64,000 bases of DNA from Pezicula radicicola (lineage: Eukaryota > Ascomycota > Leotiomycetes > Helotiales > Dermateaceae), in contig PDUO01000063.1 in the NCBI GenBank assembly GCA_003008705.1, forward strand, positions 8,548-72,547, in the 5' to 3' direction. A model generated the notes under the pieces. The model searched no databases, was not told the origin of the DNA, and saw only the letters and a list, made by a program, of their open reading frames with translations. Numbering within the stretch: the first letter of the stretch is position 1; every line of letters starts with the position of its first letter. The position numbers and the translations under genes were made by a program. This document shows, piece after piece, positions 47,644 through 59,663 of this stretch.

Positions 47644-49379
47644 TGGGCAGCTGTCCAAGTAGTACCGGCACTTCCGTACAGTACCACCTCAAGACACCTC
47701 AGGACACTGGTACCGTTGCCAAGACAGGAAGGAACTGGACGACTGGCCAACTCCCCTGCCTGGGCTTCTGCGAGTAATAGGACAGAAACAGCATCTGTGT
47801 CTCCCTTTTATTATTATCATTTACTGCACGATTTTCCCATCTCAGCAAACAACCGCTCGGAAGTCCTGTATCAGACGATTCATCAATTCCTTGCATTAAC
47901 TCTACCCCGTGCTTTTTCTAGAAAGAGAAGGTCGAGAACGAAAGGTAATAAGTATCACCACTTGTCAATCAATAACAAATCTCTCTATCAGGATCTGCAA
48001 CGCTATTCTGCACAAACACTTTCGTCCGTTCTGAGGTCAGCAGGGGTCTAATCTTGTGCCCTGGACTGTCTGCGTAGATAGCCGGGTTTTGATCGCGCGA
48101 TAGAGTATGAAAACTGCGACTTTCTTGGTCTCTCAGTAGTCTGCAAGCTCTCATCCCTCAACATATTATTTCCTCCTGGTAAAATCATTAAGCGACCTTC
48201 CGCCTTATTGCTGTTCCCCGATGCTTGTCAACTTGCGTGCTTCCTTTTAGTTGAGGGGCATGGCATAGGAAGATGTGGTTCGGTACTTGGATAACTTCTG
48301 CGACAAACTGCCTTCCAATTCAAGTAGTAGTCTGAAATACTCTGAGGCGGAAGGTTAAGACATGATGAAGGCGGATCGACAGGAGACGCAAGTACCACAC
48401 CCAATCAAGCACGCTGGATGTACTCCGGCGTAGAACCTTCTTTTCGTATGCTTCTCAGCCTCTCATGCTTGAATTGCTTGGTTCAAGGCCTTCGAGGCCT
48501 CTTGCGGTCTTATTCGTCTGATTCGCCCAGTAGAGTCACAGCGGCCAGGACTTCCAGGAAACCGGATGCTCTAGCGTCTTGGCGTCCCACGCTTGGGAGG
48601 CGACAATCGCAATTTATTTTTTCTCGATACTCTACACCGTCGACTTTGCCTCACCAGCCTCGGTCGCTTACTTATTTGCTTACCTTACGGTTTTGTCAGA
48701 TCACCAGGTTATTATTTTACAGTACGAAAGTACGTAGGGAGTGCCTATTTTTTTTTGGCAGCTGTTGCATCCGTGCGCAGTTAATCTAAATCCTAGAACA
48801 TGCTCCCGTTTTACTCTCCGATACACTCCTACAGTACTGCTCTGTATTATTGATCGGGCAGGTACTGCGGATACCCTTGTGAGCTTTGACAGAAGTTTAC
48901 ATTTAACTATTTCACATGTGCCTTGTCTTCTGGGGTCTGAGGCGACATGAACAGCGTCGAAAAAATATGGACCTGCCAAGAGCGTTCATCCCAAATCATC
49001 CCAAATCATCCCCAGAGAACGTACTATGAGGTTTAGGAAGGAGGGGTGCACCATCACGACCCTTGATCCACAGGCGCCTCAGTGTAGTCTTTGGATCTTT
49101 CCAATCACAAAGTCGAGTCGGCATCGTGCGAGGAGGATTTGCGTCTTGATCCACTGAAGCTCAGTGAGGTCTTCCGGATTATTTTCATCTTACGAAGGGC
49201 CATGATAACATTTTCAAAAGCTTGATCCACAGATATCCAAGCATTGTTAACGAATTCAGCAGTCGAAGCCGGCTCTTTCGTCGTTCCGCCTATATTTTTA
49301 AGAGTCTATTCTTCCCCACTTGCCTTTTACAACTCCCGTTCGCTGGTTTGTAAGATTCAACAATCTGTAAAGAGACATA

Positions 49380-49860
49380 GTGGACTCGATTACAAGTGAA
49401 GTCACCGCTGATAAGAAAGTGAAAACGGTGGTCATCAAGCAAGGGTTTTCTGCAACTATGGGAGATCTTCGATGGGACTTCATATGTGTTTTATCCAAGC
49501 GCGATTATGGGTACCCTGCTCAAAGTGCTATTTGGACAATGCAACCAAGACCCAGAGCAGGAAGCAGCAGCATCATGGATGAGTAGAAAACCACATATAC
49601 ACCACAGAATTCTAGTTCTTGATCGCTATGTCACTATCTCGCGGGCTTATAACGGAAAACCTCAAGTTTCGGCTATTCTAAGCTCAAGATGCGTTCGATA
49701 TGGTTCATGGAATATTGATAATGATATAATTCCGTTGCGCTGACTTCAACTACGTTCAAGTTCGTCAATCCAACAATAGACTGGAATGTTCTTGGCGAAC
49801 TTAATGCAGGGGATATGCTCGATGCGGCGCAGTGTTTCACTATCAATTTATATACGTACG
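49380..49860 (+). pseudogene. Possible unrecognised gene or remnant exons
   Basis: Two non-adjacent plus-strand segments look protein-like: one from about 49380 (DSITSEVTADKKVKTVVIKQ, then SATMGDLRWDF) and one ending at a stop near 49862 (FKFVNPTIDWNVLGELNAG). They are in different frames; a possible AG acceptor lies before the second, but I could not find a join that gives one frame. Family unknown. Confidence 0.25.
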
Positions 49861-50176
49861 CTTAGTATGTGTCGTATATTCAACTCATCGAACCCAATCC
49901 GTGGGGTGCCATTCGTTGGGGGCAAGTTTCGTCCCTGGCCTACGGTATGCTGATTCTACAGCACACCCTGTCATGCTAATTGTCTTCTAAATTGATTGTT
50001 GCGGCAGTGCCCAGTATGGCACGTTCCCGTTCCACTGCCACTGCTACTTCGTCCACTGCTGTGTGGATGTATTTCTTATATTAAGACCAGTCTAGCGCTC
50101 CTAAGCTTCTGTGGTTATCACAGATTTTCTCAATCACATATCGTTCCCTTTGACCTCTAGCCCTTCTAGCCCTTCC

Positions 50177-53100
50177 ATGATCATGTCTGTCTCTCAAGAA
50201 CATGCATACCTGGACCTGGTCCAAAGTTCTTCTGTTTCTTCTGAAGTCAAGGAAACCTTCTCTTCGTGGGCTAAAGGGATAGTTCAAAGTCTCGGAACGC
50301 ACCAAGACGAGGACTCTATTTCGAACTTACTTACTCTGATACCCGAGCCAGACGACGCAGAATGCCTTCCTCTCATATCATTATCTTTTCTTCTTTCCCA
50401 GTACGAGGGACCATCTTCTACTTTTGATATCCTCCGCCGTTATACACGACTTTGGCAAAAATTGCCCGAGGCTGTCAAGGCAGGCCATGACAATAATGCA
50501 GCACATCTTATGCAAGACGTACTCCATCAAATAACAAAGTCGATCACCACACTCTCGAGCCTATTTGCGTCGACAAGCATCCTTCCTGCATTGGTCGACC
50601 CCAGCACCCAAAGATCTCTCTCGCACCAAGATCTATCATACTTCATACGCAACTTCGGACTCCCAGCTACCAACCTCACCTCAAATGCTCAGACCGTGGT
50701 TCTTGCCCTGCACAATGGTCCGCTCCTCGGTCTTGCATGTATGGCAGTTGCGTCTTACTATACTGCTGCGCCAATCAACATTGCGGGCGGTCCAGAACAG
50801 TTCCGAAGTGATGTCGAGCTCGCAAGACCACAGTGTATATTGACGATGGAGGATGACATTGAACGTCTGGGCCTCCGAGAAGCTTGGGTTGCGGAAGCTA
50901 ATATTCAGATACTGCTAATTCAGCCGAACGTGGATTTAACTTTCGATATTCGTAATCTGGACGAAACCGTCTCCCAGCCACACATAACATCGCCACAACC
51001 AAACTCTCCAGATGATCTAGCCCTCATTCTTTTCACAAGCGGAACCAGTGGCACGAAGAAAGTTGTCCCTATGACTGCTCTGAGTCTGCTGACTGGAGTC
51101 ACGTGTGTCATTGACTCTTGGGGCCTTACATCAGAGGACAGTTGTGTCAACATGATGCCTTTGAACCACGTCGGTGGTTTGGTTCGAAATCTTTTCGCTC
51201 CAATTCTTGCAGGAGGTTCGACAATCCTCTGTCCGGCATTCGATCCAAACCTTTTCTGGGATATCCTCGAGGAGGGGCGCGGGAGCTGGTACTATGCCTC
51301 TCCATCAATGCATATGAGTATCCTAGCCGAAGGAAGTCTTCGTCCAGACTCGCTATCTCGGTGTAAGCTTCGGCTTGTGTGTAATGCGGCTGGCGGTCTT
51401 CTTCCTGCTCTAGCTGCCCGTTTGCGGGATACTTTCCGGTGCACCGTTCTCCCTAGTTATGGCATGACTGAATGTATGCCAATATCGACACCTCCACTAG
51501 GCTATACATTGGACCGCGTGGGAACCTCCGGCATTGGATGTGGGCCAGAAATATCAATTCTCGACGAGTCGGACAATATCGTCCCTACTGGCCAAGTTGG
51601 ACGGATCAATGTCAGAGGAGGTCCTACCTTCATAGGATATCTTAAAGGAGATGTCATCGACAAATCCGCGTTTAACAAGGACGGGTGGTTCGATACTGGA
51701 GACTTGGGATCCCTTGACCAGGATGGGTATCTCTACCTTACGGGTAGAGGAAAAGAAGTCATCAACCGCGGAGGTGAACTCATTTCTCCCTTCGAAGTCG
51801 AGGAAGCTATCACCATCGCCTCTCAACATGCTGACTCTCCGCTTTTTGGACGAGTCAAGCAAGTGTTGGCATTTTCAGCGCCACACGAAGTCCTTCAAGA
51901 AGTGGTTGGTGTTGCACTCGTTACTCCTTCCGGCCAGCCTCGACCCGACATTCGTTGCCTTCATCGTGGGCTAAAGTCATCGCTCCACCAACCTAAATGG
52001 CCTGTCGTTATCGTCTACATGGATGCATTACCAACAAGCAACAACAAGATTATACGCATCAAGTTTGGAGAGCGCCTTGGGATGCAACCTATCACTGATG
52101 ATCATAGCCTAATCGAAAGGCATTTTGAAGCTGTTTGCCCCCCTGTCAATAGTCTCCTGAGTACGAAGATTTCCAACTCCCCTTGCAAGAACGAGACTGG
52201 ATTGGTCTTTTCCGTAGTGGATGGATTTTTGAAGTCTTTAGAAGTTGGACTAGACGCACATGTTGGTGTTAGTCATCATGATGCTTCACCAGAGGTTTTT
52301 CTTGCCCCCAATGGGACAGTTCATGACGAATCACTATCAGATTATGATATTGATCGTCTTCGTTCGCTACTTCACGAAAAGCTTGACGGTTTTCTGGTGC
52401 CCGCGAGCATCAGACGTTTCCCGACACCTTTCCCACGAAGCGCTTCTGGGTTCGTTGACGAAAAGGAGTTAGACGAGATCCTAAAGGCCATGAAAGCATC
52501 GCATTCATCCCCAGCAGCATCAGAGACAGAACAGACAATCCGCCGAGCATTTGGCGAGGTACTTGGTTTTGATACGAATGATATTTCATCTGACTCCGAA
52601 TTCTTCGAGCTTGGTGGGGACAGTTTGAGCGCCGGGCGACTTCTCTCAATATTGCGCCGCGACATGCAGGTCCGAATCCCAGTCGATCAACTCTTTGGCG
52701 CAAGCAAAGTCTCAGAATTACGCGATCTCGTGGACAGCGTTCTCCAGAGAGATGCCAAAACGTCAAGCGATGGCTCAACTGAGCTACCAATGCCAGGATG
52801 CACTGAGACTTATAGTTCTACAAACCCATTGGTTCTTTTTATCCACCTTTTGCCGATTGTCGTTTTCTACCCTATAAAGATGGGTTTTCAGTGGACATTG
52901 CTGATGTATTCTCTGAGCACCATCGGTGATCACTGGACTGAGCCAAATATTGCTGCCAGATTCCTTGCTCTTGTGGCTTCGATGTTTATATCTCGTGCCA
53001 TTACACAGATTATTGCTCCAATTTTTGGTATTTTGTTCAAATGGGTGGTGATCGGTAAGTTCAAGCAAGGGATGTATCCGATGTGGGGACCATATCATAC

Positions 53101-55431
53101 CAGATGGTGGATTGTGCAAAAAGTGTTGCTCATTGCTGGAAAAGTGAGTTCAGTTTATTGATGTCTTGAACTTGAAGTGCTAAAAGAAAATTACAGGGCG
53201 TATTCAGGCATCACGACATAACTAGATTGCTTTACTATCGTCTTCTAGGCACAAAAATTGGTAGTGGCGTCACTATCGAGACTGGAACTATTTTGGGTGA
53301 ATATGATCTCCTTGATATTGGGGATAATGTTCACCTGGACCGATGCATCGTTCGACCTTTTGCAGCGGAGCGAAATACATCCATGTACCTAGGGCAAATC
53401 ACCATTGGAAAGAACTCCAGTGTTGGACTCAAGAGCCACGTCGCAGCTGGTTCAGTTATACCCGAGAACACCTTCATTGGCCCTAACTCATCTTCATATG
53501 AGATGAGCGACAACCAAAACGCTCCTCGAAGCCAACTGATCAAGCCAAAGACACACCCTCTTTTACATTTCTTTTGTATTATACCTATCCAAGTTCTGGT
53601 ATTGTTTGTATCGTCGTTACCATGGATGGGTGGTCTCTGGGGTATTGTCATGTCTGAGCCCACGCATACCGTAGACAGTGTCAAGACGGTGATCATATGG
53701 TGGGCTACACCTCACAGAATCACCTTCCATTACATCGCTCAGGCCTTGAACGTTGCTGCTCGACCATTCGTATGGTTTGCACTCGTTGCCACCATCAAGA
53801 AAATTGTCGATGTCACATTGGGACCTTCTACACCAAAGTCTGCGGCACAGAAAACCAATAAAGATATTTTTAAGATTGCTCTTCTTACTGCCCTGGTACC
53901 TGGCGGAAGTCTACATAAGATCACAAAGCTTTTTGGCACACATTACGAGTTCACCTCGATTGCGGTTCGAGCTATGGGCGGCAAAGTCGGACGTCGTGTG
54001 TACTGGCCAGGAACTGGCCCCAGTATTCAAGACTTTGACCTCATTGAAATTGGCGACGATGTCGTATTTGGTTCCCGTTCTCATCTTGTCACCTCGGATG
54101 CTTTTGGAAGCGACAGAGTCCGTATTGGAAGCGGAGCAATGATCGCAGATCGCGCCGTCCTGTCTCCCGGAACCGTGATCGAAGAAGGCGTTGTTCTTGG
54201 AAGTGGAGCTTTCATCCCGCGCGACCTATCATGTCCACGCGACTCTGTTTGGGTTGGAAACCGAAAGGGAAGTGCAATTTGTCTTACGGGCGCTTTAAAT
54301 GCTACACGAGCAGCTGTCAAAGCCCAATCCCCCTCCTTCCTCACTACCGGCAATAACACTCCATTGCCATCATACCCAGGGTCACCAGCAACTACGGACA
54401 ACCAAAGGGACTTCAGAAGCAATAATACCAATAACGCTCTCACCCCGCTACCTTCATACCCTGGGTCTCCGCGGCTATCCAAGGATTTTTTGGCTCATAA
54501 GGATTCCAGGATGTTTGACAGTTCGGCAATGGAGAAGGGTGCAGGAATAAACTACTCTAGTCAAAATTCATCGATCATAACTAGCGACGAAAACCCCAAA
54601 CCAACGTCGTCTAGTCCCTTCGGTCGAGCCTTTTACGAAGGCAAAGCACCATACCATGTCCTAGGCCTAATCCCCATCTTCCTCTACTCAACCTTCACAT
54701 CTATCCTCGTCCAATGTTACTGGAACCCGGGGACCATCTCTACCTTGATGCTAGCAGCCATAATGAAAAGGACAGACCAGTTCCCGATCCGTTGGTGGCG
54801 ACCCCTCAAGATCTATGCCTTTGCATCTGGCTTCCTATCCGGCATCTTCATCATACTCTCGATTCTTTCTCTTGTCATCTGTATCGTAGCTAAATGGTCA
54901 CTTCTTGGTCGTCGCAAGCCAGGAAGCTACGACTGGGACAAATCCAGTTACTGTCAGCGCTGGCAAATATTCCTTACCATTGAAGCCATTCGTAGACGCT
55001 GCTTTGGTGGTAACGGTGTCATTGGGATGCTAACCGGTACCCACTGGTGCGTCCTTTACTTCCGAGCACTTGGCGCCAACATCGGTAGAGACTGCGCTCT
55101 CTTTGCTGGTGGCCGTCCGTCTCTCACTTTCACAGAACCCGATCTTCTTACCCTCGGTGACCGTGTTACAACTGATGACTCAAGTCTTGTCGGCCACATC
55201 AACTCGCGTGGAAACTTCAGTTTGAACAATCTTAGTGTAGGGAATCGTAGTGTATTGAGATCTGGGAGTAGGTTGTTGAGTGGTGCAACTATGGGCGAGG
55301 ATGTTGTGTTGCTTGAACACACACTTATTATGAGTGGTGATGTTGCTGATGATGGGCTGTGCTATCAGGGCTGGCCAGCTGATGTTTACAGAGGTGATCG
55401 GTTGAATATTAGGTTGAAGGCTGAGGCTTGA
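50177..55431 (+). CDS. NRPS-like membrane synthetase, epsilon-poly-lysine-synthetase (Pls) architecture
   Basis: Exons 50177-53143 and 53197-55431 give 1733 residues. Adenylate-forming domain (~30-720): TSGTSGTKK (~286), MPLNHVGG, SYGMTE (~427), WFDTGDLG (~505), GRGKEVINRGGE, and a C-terminal NKIIR lysine near 624. The N-terminal half resembles acyl-CoA ligases as much as amino-acid A domains. Carrier domain: FFELGGDSL with Ser ~815. The membrane part follows, with hydrophobic pairs at ~883-957, ~1111-1195 and ~1476-1555. After each pair comes a left-handed beta-helix (hexapeptide) domain: ~1008-1090, ~1245-1345 and ~1600-1720. This A-T-TM2-C1-TM2-C2-TM2-C3 order matches bacterial Pls-type synthetases and the 'NRPS terminal domain' family. 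A fungal relative (VibA of Epichloe) has been reported to make epsilon-poly-lysine. No thioesterase. Substrate here unproven. Start may be ATG 50183. Confidence 0.88.
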
Positions 55432-56251
55432 ATTGATGGGGATCGGTGACGAATTTACGAATGGTTTTATACGGGAAGAAAAGAGGGTAGATTGTATATT
55501 TCTTCTACTTAGGTGGACCGATATCTGATGGTATAAGTACATAAGTATGTAATTTTGGGATGGGACTGGATTGGCGTTCAGGTTGGATTATAAACTATAT
55601 ATCCGGAGTTGTTGGGTTTACGATTATTGGGATATAGTAGATCTTCTATGTTTAAAAACTTGCAATGAAAATACATTCTTTTGACAACTTGTTCTACTGT
55701 CTAAGTGTAAAATTTTAGTTGGAAAGTTTTAGGAAAGAAACTTTGTACTGTACAAGGCTAGCACCTAACAGCTTCTAAATATCGACACTCGTGGAAGCAG
55801 TTATTTTGCTTGCCCTATCTACAAAGACTTAGATGCGTACATACATCCATACCAAAGTTAGCAAAATGGCTAAGGTACAAGACGTTCTGCAATACTACAA
55901 ACAGTACAAAAAAATATCTAAATTTAACCGACCGACCTTAATCATCGACCTCGCTTAAATAGGTCCGAACAAAAATTCGCCACACTAAGCGAGGAACAAA
56001 AAGAGCCGAAGACAGGCACAAGCACAGGCACAGACCGACAAATTAATCAGTCCAAAACGTTTCAGAATGGGATGAAAGCCGAGAAAGCCCAACCGAAGTA
56101 CTAAGTGTAGACTTTTACCTACGTTAGCGTGGCAAGTAAGACATTTAAGATTGTCCCTTGTACATTAGCTGAAGGCTTAACCTATAGAAATTTGCATCGG
56201 AGGGGGTGTTGAGAGGTGGTGTTAAGGGGGTGTAGATCTAATAAAATGATT
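55432..56251. other. Intergenic (3' of the Pls-like gene)
   Basis: Noncoding by eye: AT-leaning, with short frames only. Confidence 0.5.
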
Positions 56252-56473
56252 TTAACCAGTAGTTTTGTGGTACTGGGGTACGGTGTCTGCCGGCCATACA
56301 TTAGATGGACGGAATACGTCAACCCATGTTGGCTTGAAGTTTTGTAGAGATGGAAGAGGAGGGGTAATAGGTGGGTGTGAGGAGGTAGGAATTTGCGGCG
56401 AAGTTGGAGGGTTTGTATATATAGATACTGTAGAGGGGTTAGAGGGGTTTGAGAGCGAGGCATTGAATGCCAA
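56252..56473 (-). CDS. Candidate short Pro/Ser-rich protein (weak)
   Basis: A 73-codon frame, MAFNASLSNPSNPSTVSIYT..., is Pro/Ser/Thr-rich in its first half and more globular after NFKPTWVDVFRPSNVW. No family recognised. A frame on the opposite strand overlaps it. Confidence 0.3.
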   Translation of the reverse strand: MAFNASLSNPSNPSTVSIYTNPPTSPQIPTSSHPPITPPLPSLQNFKPTWVDVFRPSNVWPADTVPQYHKTTG

Positions 56474-56803
56474 GAAAATCCTGTGCGGAAACTACGGAAA
56501 GGACTATTTTTGGAGGGGTGATGATTGAAATAGTCTTCTGAGTCTACGGGCTTGTTGCGGAATTGATTGGATAGTTTATTACTTCCTTGCTCTTACTATT
56601 CTAGTAACTGGAAATAGTAGGTACTCATGCTAAGTCAACTTGCGCCGGGAGAGCTAGCTAGCGCTAGCGTTAGCGTCTGATTGCTTGAGTTTACAATGCA
56701 TCTGGATAGTCTTAACAACATTTTTATTACTACTCTTTTGTAAACAACCAGTCGAATTTTAATTGCTTGCTACAATCTTGCGTTCAAGAGATACAATAAC
56801 ACT
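56474..56803. other. Intergenic
   Basis: Contains a short GCTAGC-type palindromic run near 56655 ('gctagctagcgctagc'); otherwise nothing was recognised. Confidence 0.45.
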
Positions 56804-57208
56804 TCATCTTAAAATCTCGCACCCCGAAGCCTCAATAAGCGTGTTCACAAGTGATGGATTCATCAATCTATCTTGGTTGACAAAACCTCTGTCGTGGAGG
56901 TGACGAAGAAGCTCGTTTGCGAAAACACGATTCAAGTCTTTTGCCTCCTTGAGTTTCGTGCGAAGATTCGAGATCTCTGTGTCTTTTTCGTTTTGGAGGT
57001 CCTTGGTGTCTTGGTCGTTGGTTTCGGATTCCCATAGTCCGTAATTTGTATTAGGTATGGCTTTTGTGGAATCTTGGTGCGCGGTATTTGTTGTGCTCTG
57101 ACTGCTGGTTTTGGGCTCCCAAAGTCCATGGTTTGTATTAATTGTTGCTGTGGCTGCTGTGTGGTTCTGGTGCGCAGTGTTTGGAGAATGAGGGGTAGGT
57201 GTTGGCAT
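56804..57208 (-). CDS. Hypothetical protein with two NTNxGLWE repeats and coiled coil
   Basis: Single exon, 134 residues from MPTPTPHSP; 11 codons upstream are also open to an ATG at 57241. The N-terminal half carries two imperfect ~30-residue repeats, each with (T/N)-A-H-Q ... N-T-N-(H/Y)-G-L-W-E. A heptad-like helix follows (EISNLRTKLKEAKDLNRVFA), then a C-terminal segment VNTLIEASGCEILR. Hydrophilic, with no signal peptide or membrane span. No known family was recognised. Confidence 0.5.
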   Translation of the reverse strand: MPTPTPHSPNTAHQNHTAATATINTNHGLWEPKTSSQSTTNTAHQDSTKAIPNTNYGLWESETNDQDTKDLQNEKDTEISNLRTKLKEAKDLNRVFANELLRHLHDRGFVNQDRLMNPSLVNTLIEASGCEILR

Positions 57209-59663
57209 TTTGTTTTTGGGGTTTGCGACTTGATGTATCACCAGGAATTCAGGGTTGAGGGTATTGTTCCTGTGGTTATATTAGTTGGTGGAGAGGAAAC
57301 TGAAGGTCAAGGTAGGTTGCGCGTACGTGTTTTGATATCGAATTGAGTTCTGTTTTCCTTGCTTTGCTTTCTCCCTTCTTCTCTAATGAAGGTTGACGCT
57401 TCTTGCCTTCGTGACTTGAGAAGGTATGTAGGGTATTGTGGATTTGTCATGGAATGGCAAATTCGTAGTGGGAAGGAAGTGGGGGGAGGGTGAAAAGCTA
57501 AGCGACGACGTTGGGAGCTAGTTTCCTAGTAGCGCGCCTTTGCTATTGGTGTCCAGCCCTATTTTCATTAATTCACCCTTGTAGTAATAAAAGTTTTTGT
57601 AGCAGTGATATCCACTGTATTTTCAAGTTATTGGTAGGTAGTGGAGGTGATCCTCTGTACCTTATAGCTGTAATTTTCCTCGCTTAAGTCCCAAGCTAGA
57701 CTTGAACAACCCTACCCTTTCTCAAATATACTTCAGTTTATCTTTCAGTACGAGAAAAGAGAATACTTCTTTGATGCCATTTTACTGTTGAGAAATGGCT
57801 CGTATTGTATCCCGCCGTTTCGTAGATTTTGAGGACTGGTCTGATTTTTATGATAGTAGGAGGGTTTTGATGGCAATGAGTGGAAGGACAACTGAGGAGA
57901 TGGTAGAGAACCTGCAGATTTATGGTGTTAAGTGTATAATGAGATGAGCTTCCCAGGTGGAGTTCGATTTTGGACAGGACAATAGGAATATGACACCTCC
58001 ACAACTTGGGCTCCATCGGATGTCAAAGGGCACGGAAAGAAACAGCCTCGATCACTGCCTGACATAACACTAGTCTCCATGATCGAGAGCGTTGACTATT
58101 TTATAAAACACACCCTGTAGAACTATATATTCTGCTATCATTCACGATGAATTTCACAAGTACTACAATACCAGCACGACCCCGCACCAATTCGCCAAGA
58201 AACATATGCAGAAAGGGCTTTCAGCTCCTAAAACAACCTAACAACAAAATCCTTACTAACGGCGGAATGGAAGGAATGTGTTTGGTAGGTCTATTGTAGC
58301 TAGGCGTCGGTAACGTGTATTATATTGATAGCAAAATATCTAGATTTAGTAAAATGCAATATATTTGTGATTTGCTTCAGGGGGGAAGGCATTATTTATA
58401 TTTATAATTTGATGGTTTAACTACCACAAGGAGACGCAATGTTCTTAACAGCATGAAATTATTCCACTAAGCTAGGAGTTCCTATAAAGGACTGGCCCTA
58501 GTTTAGCCACTATAATAGTACAAAGAGCTCTTCTAGCAGACCTATACGCTGAACTCAGCCTAACAATCTACAACAGAATATCAACTAATGAATAGATTCA
58601 GCATTGATTATTAATAATCTAAATGACAAAAGTATAGTTTCATCTATAGACTTAGTATAAGACCTCCTAGTCTAGTAGGGTTATAGGATTGGTATAGGGA
58701 ATAACTAATAGGCTCATACACTCATGTCTCCCAAGTTATGGGCTGATAGCATTATCGATCCCGCAGATATCTGTAGAAAAAGCTCCTAATTTTCTGGTGT
58801 CATGGCTCTAACTTTACCCTGCAGCTGAATAGTAGCGAGATGTAGACTATACTAATCACAAAGCAGAATATATGGTGTCCCGAACGATAATTAGTTGAGA
58901 AAATCAATGAACACTGATATCATAAGGAGCCTCTATACTTTCCCCTCATATACCGCCCTTGCTTTCTCAGTTTGCTCTTTTCAATACACGATATCTTGCA
59001 AAGCGAGAGTAGTGAGTATCTGAACTTCTCTGTGGAATTTGGAATAATTTTAGAAGACTACTGTCTGATCTTTCTTAGTATGAATTAAAATCTAGGTTGT
59101 GATTATTGGTCATTCAGGTTTACACAAGTTCAACGGAAAGCAACTTGAAGAACTTGTGCAAAATATTACACTAAACTCAGAAAGAACTTCCTGAGCTAGC
59201 CATTGCGCTCTTGACAAGGTGAATTTTGGTCAATACTAGTAGCAAGATCAGGTGAACCTATGTCGCTAGTTCACCGCAAAGAAGTATTTGGTGGGCGCTA
59301 AAATATCCCGTCGCTTAGCCGACTATATTTTATTTTGGACTTGTGCGCACCACAACGTTGGTCCTTAAACCCTTTCCATACCAAAGACGAATTCAATTTC
59401 CGCTTCATAATTAATGCACATTCAAAATACAGTCAATAAGAATAAACAGAGCAACGCTATCACCGCAACACTAAATACTTTGGAAGTCCACTTAGCTTAG
59501 GTCGTTGGACGGCAAAACTTGCCTTTGATTTGATACCATTGCCAGGTTTCTTTAAGCTTCATATGTAGATGCCCAGTCACAATACTTTTCGAGCTAACAG
59601 AGGGTACCAGTTCACGATCCCTTTTCAGAATTTGCAAAAACGCGTTGCGCGAGTAGAATCAAG
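57209..59663. other. Intergenic, AT-leaning in its right half
   Basis: No recognisable gene. 58270-59300 is richer in AT but still has normal CA/TG, so it is not strongly RIP-altered. Confidence 0.5.

Larger units (their letters stand above)
44111..50176. other. Six-kb gene-poor region of ordinary composition
   Basis: Unlike the left end of the window this stretch is not RIP-like: CA and TG are common and GC is average. Many overlapping frames of 60-150 codons exist on both strands, but none shows a recognisable domain or convincing splice structure. Small tandem repeats occur ('acagaatgac' near 45375-45400; 'cttca' near 45550; 'atcccaaatc' near 48985). Two weak coding candidates are listed separately. 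It may hold non-coding transcripts or a deleted gene cluster; neither is shown. Confidence 0.45.

Noticed and set aside
50177..55431. Calling it an epsilon-poly-lysine synthetase outright
   Set aside because: The architecture fits, but lysine specificity cannot be read safely from the A domain here.
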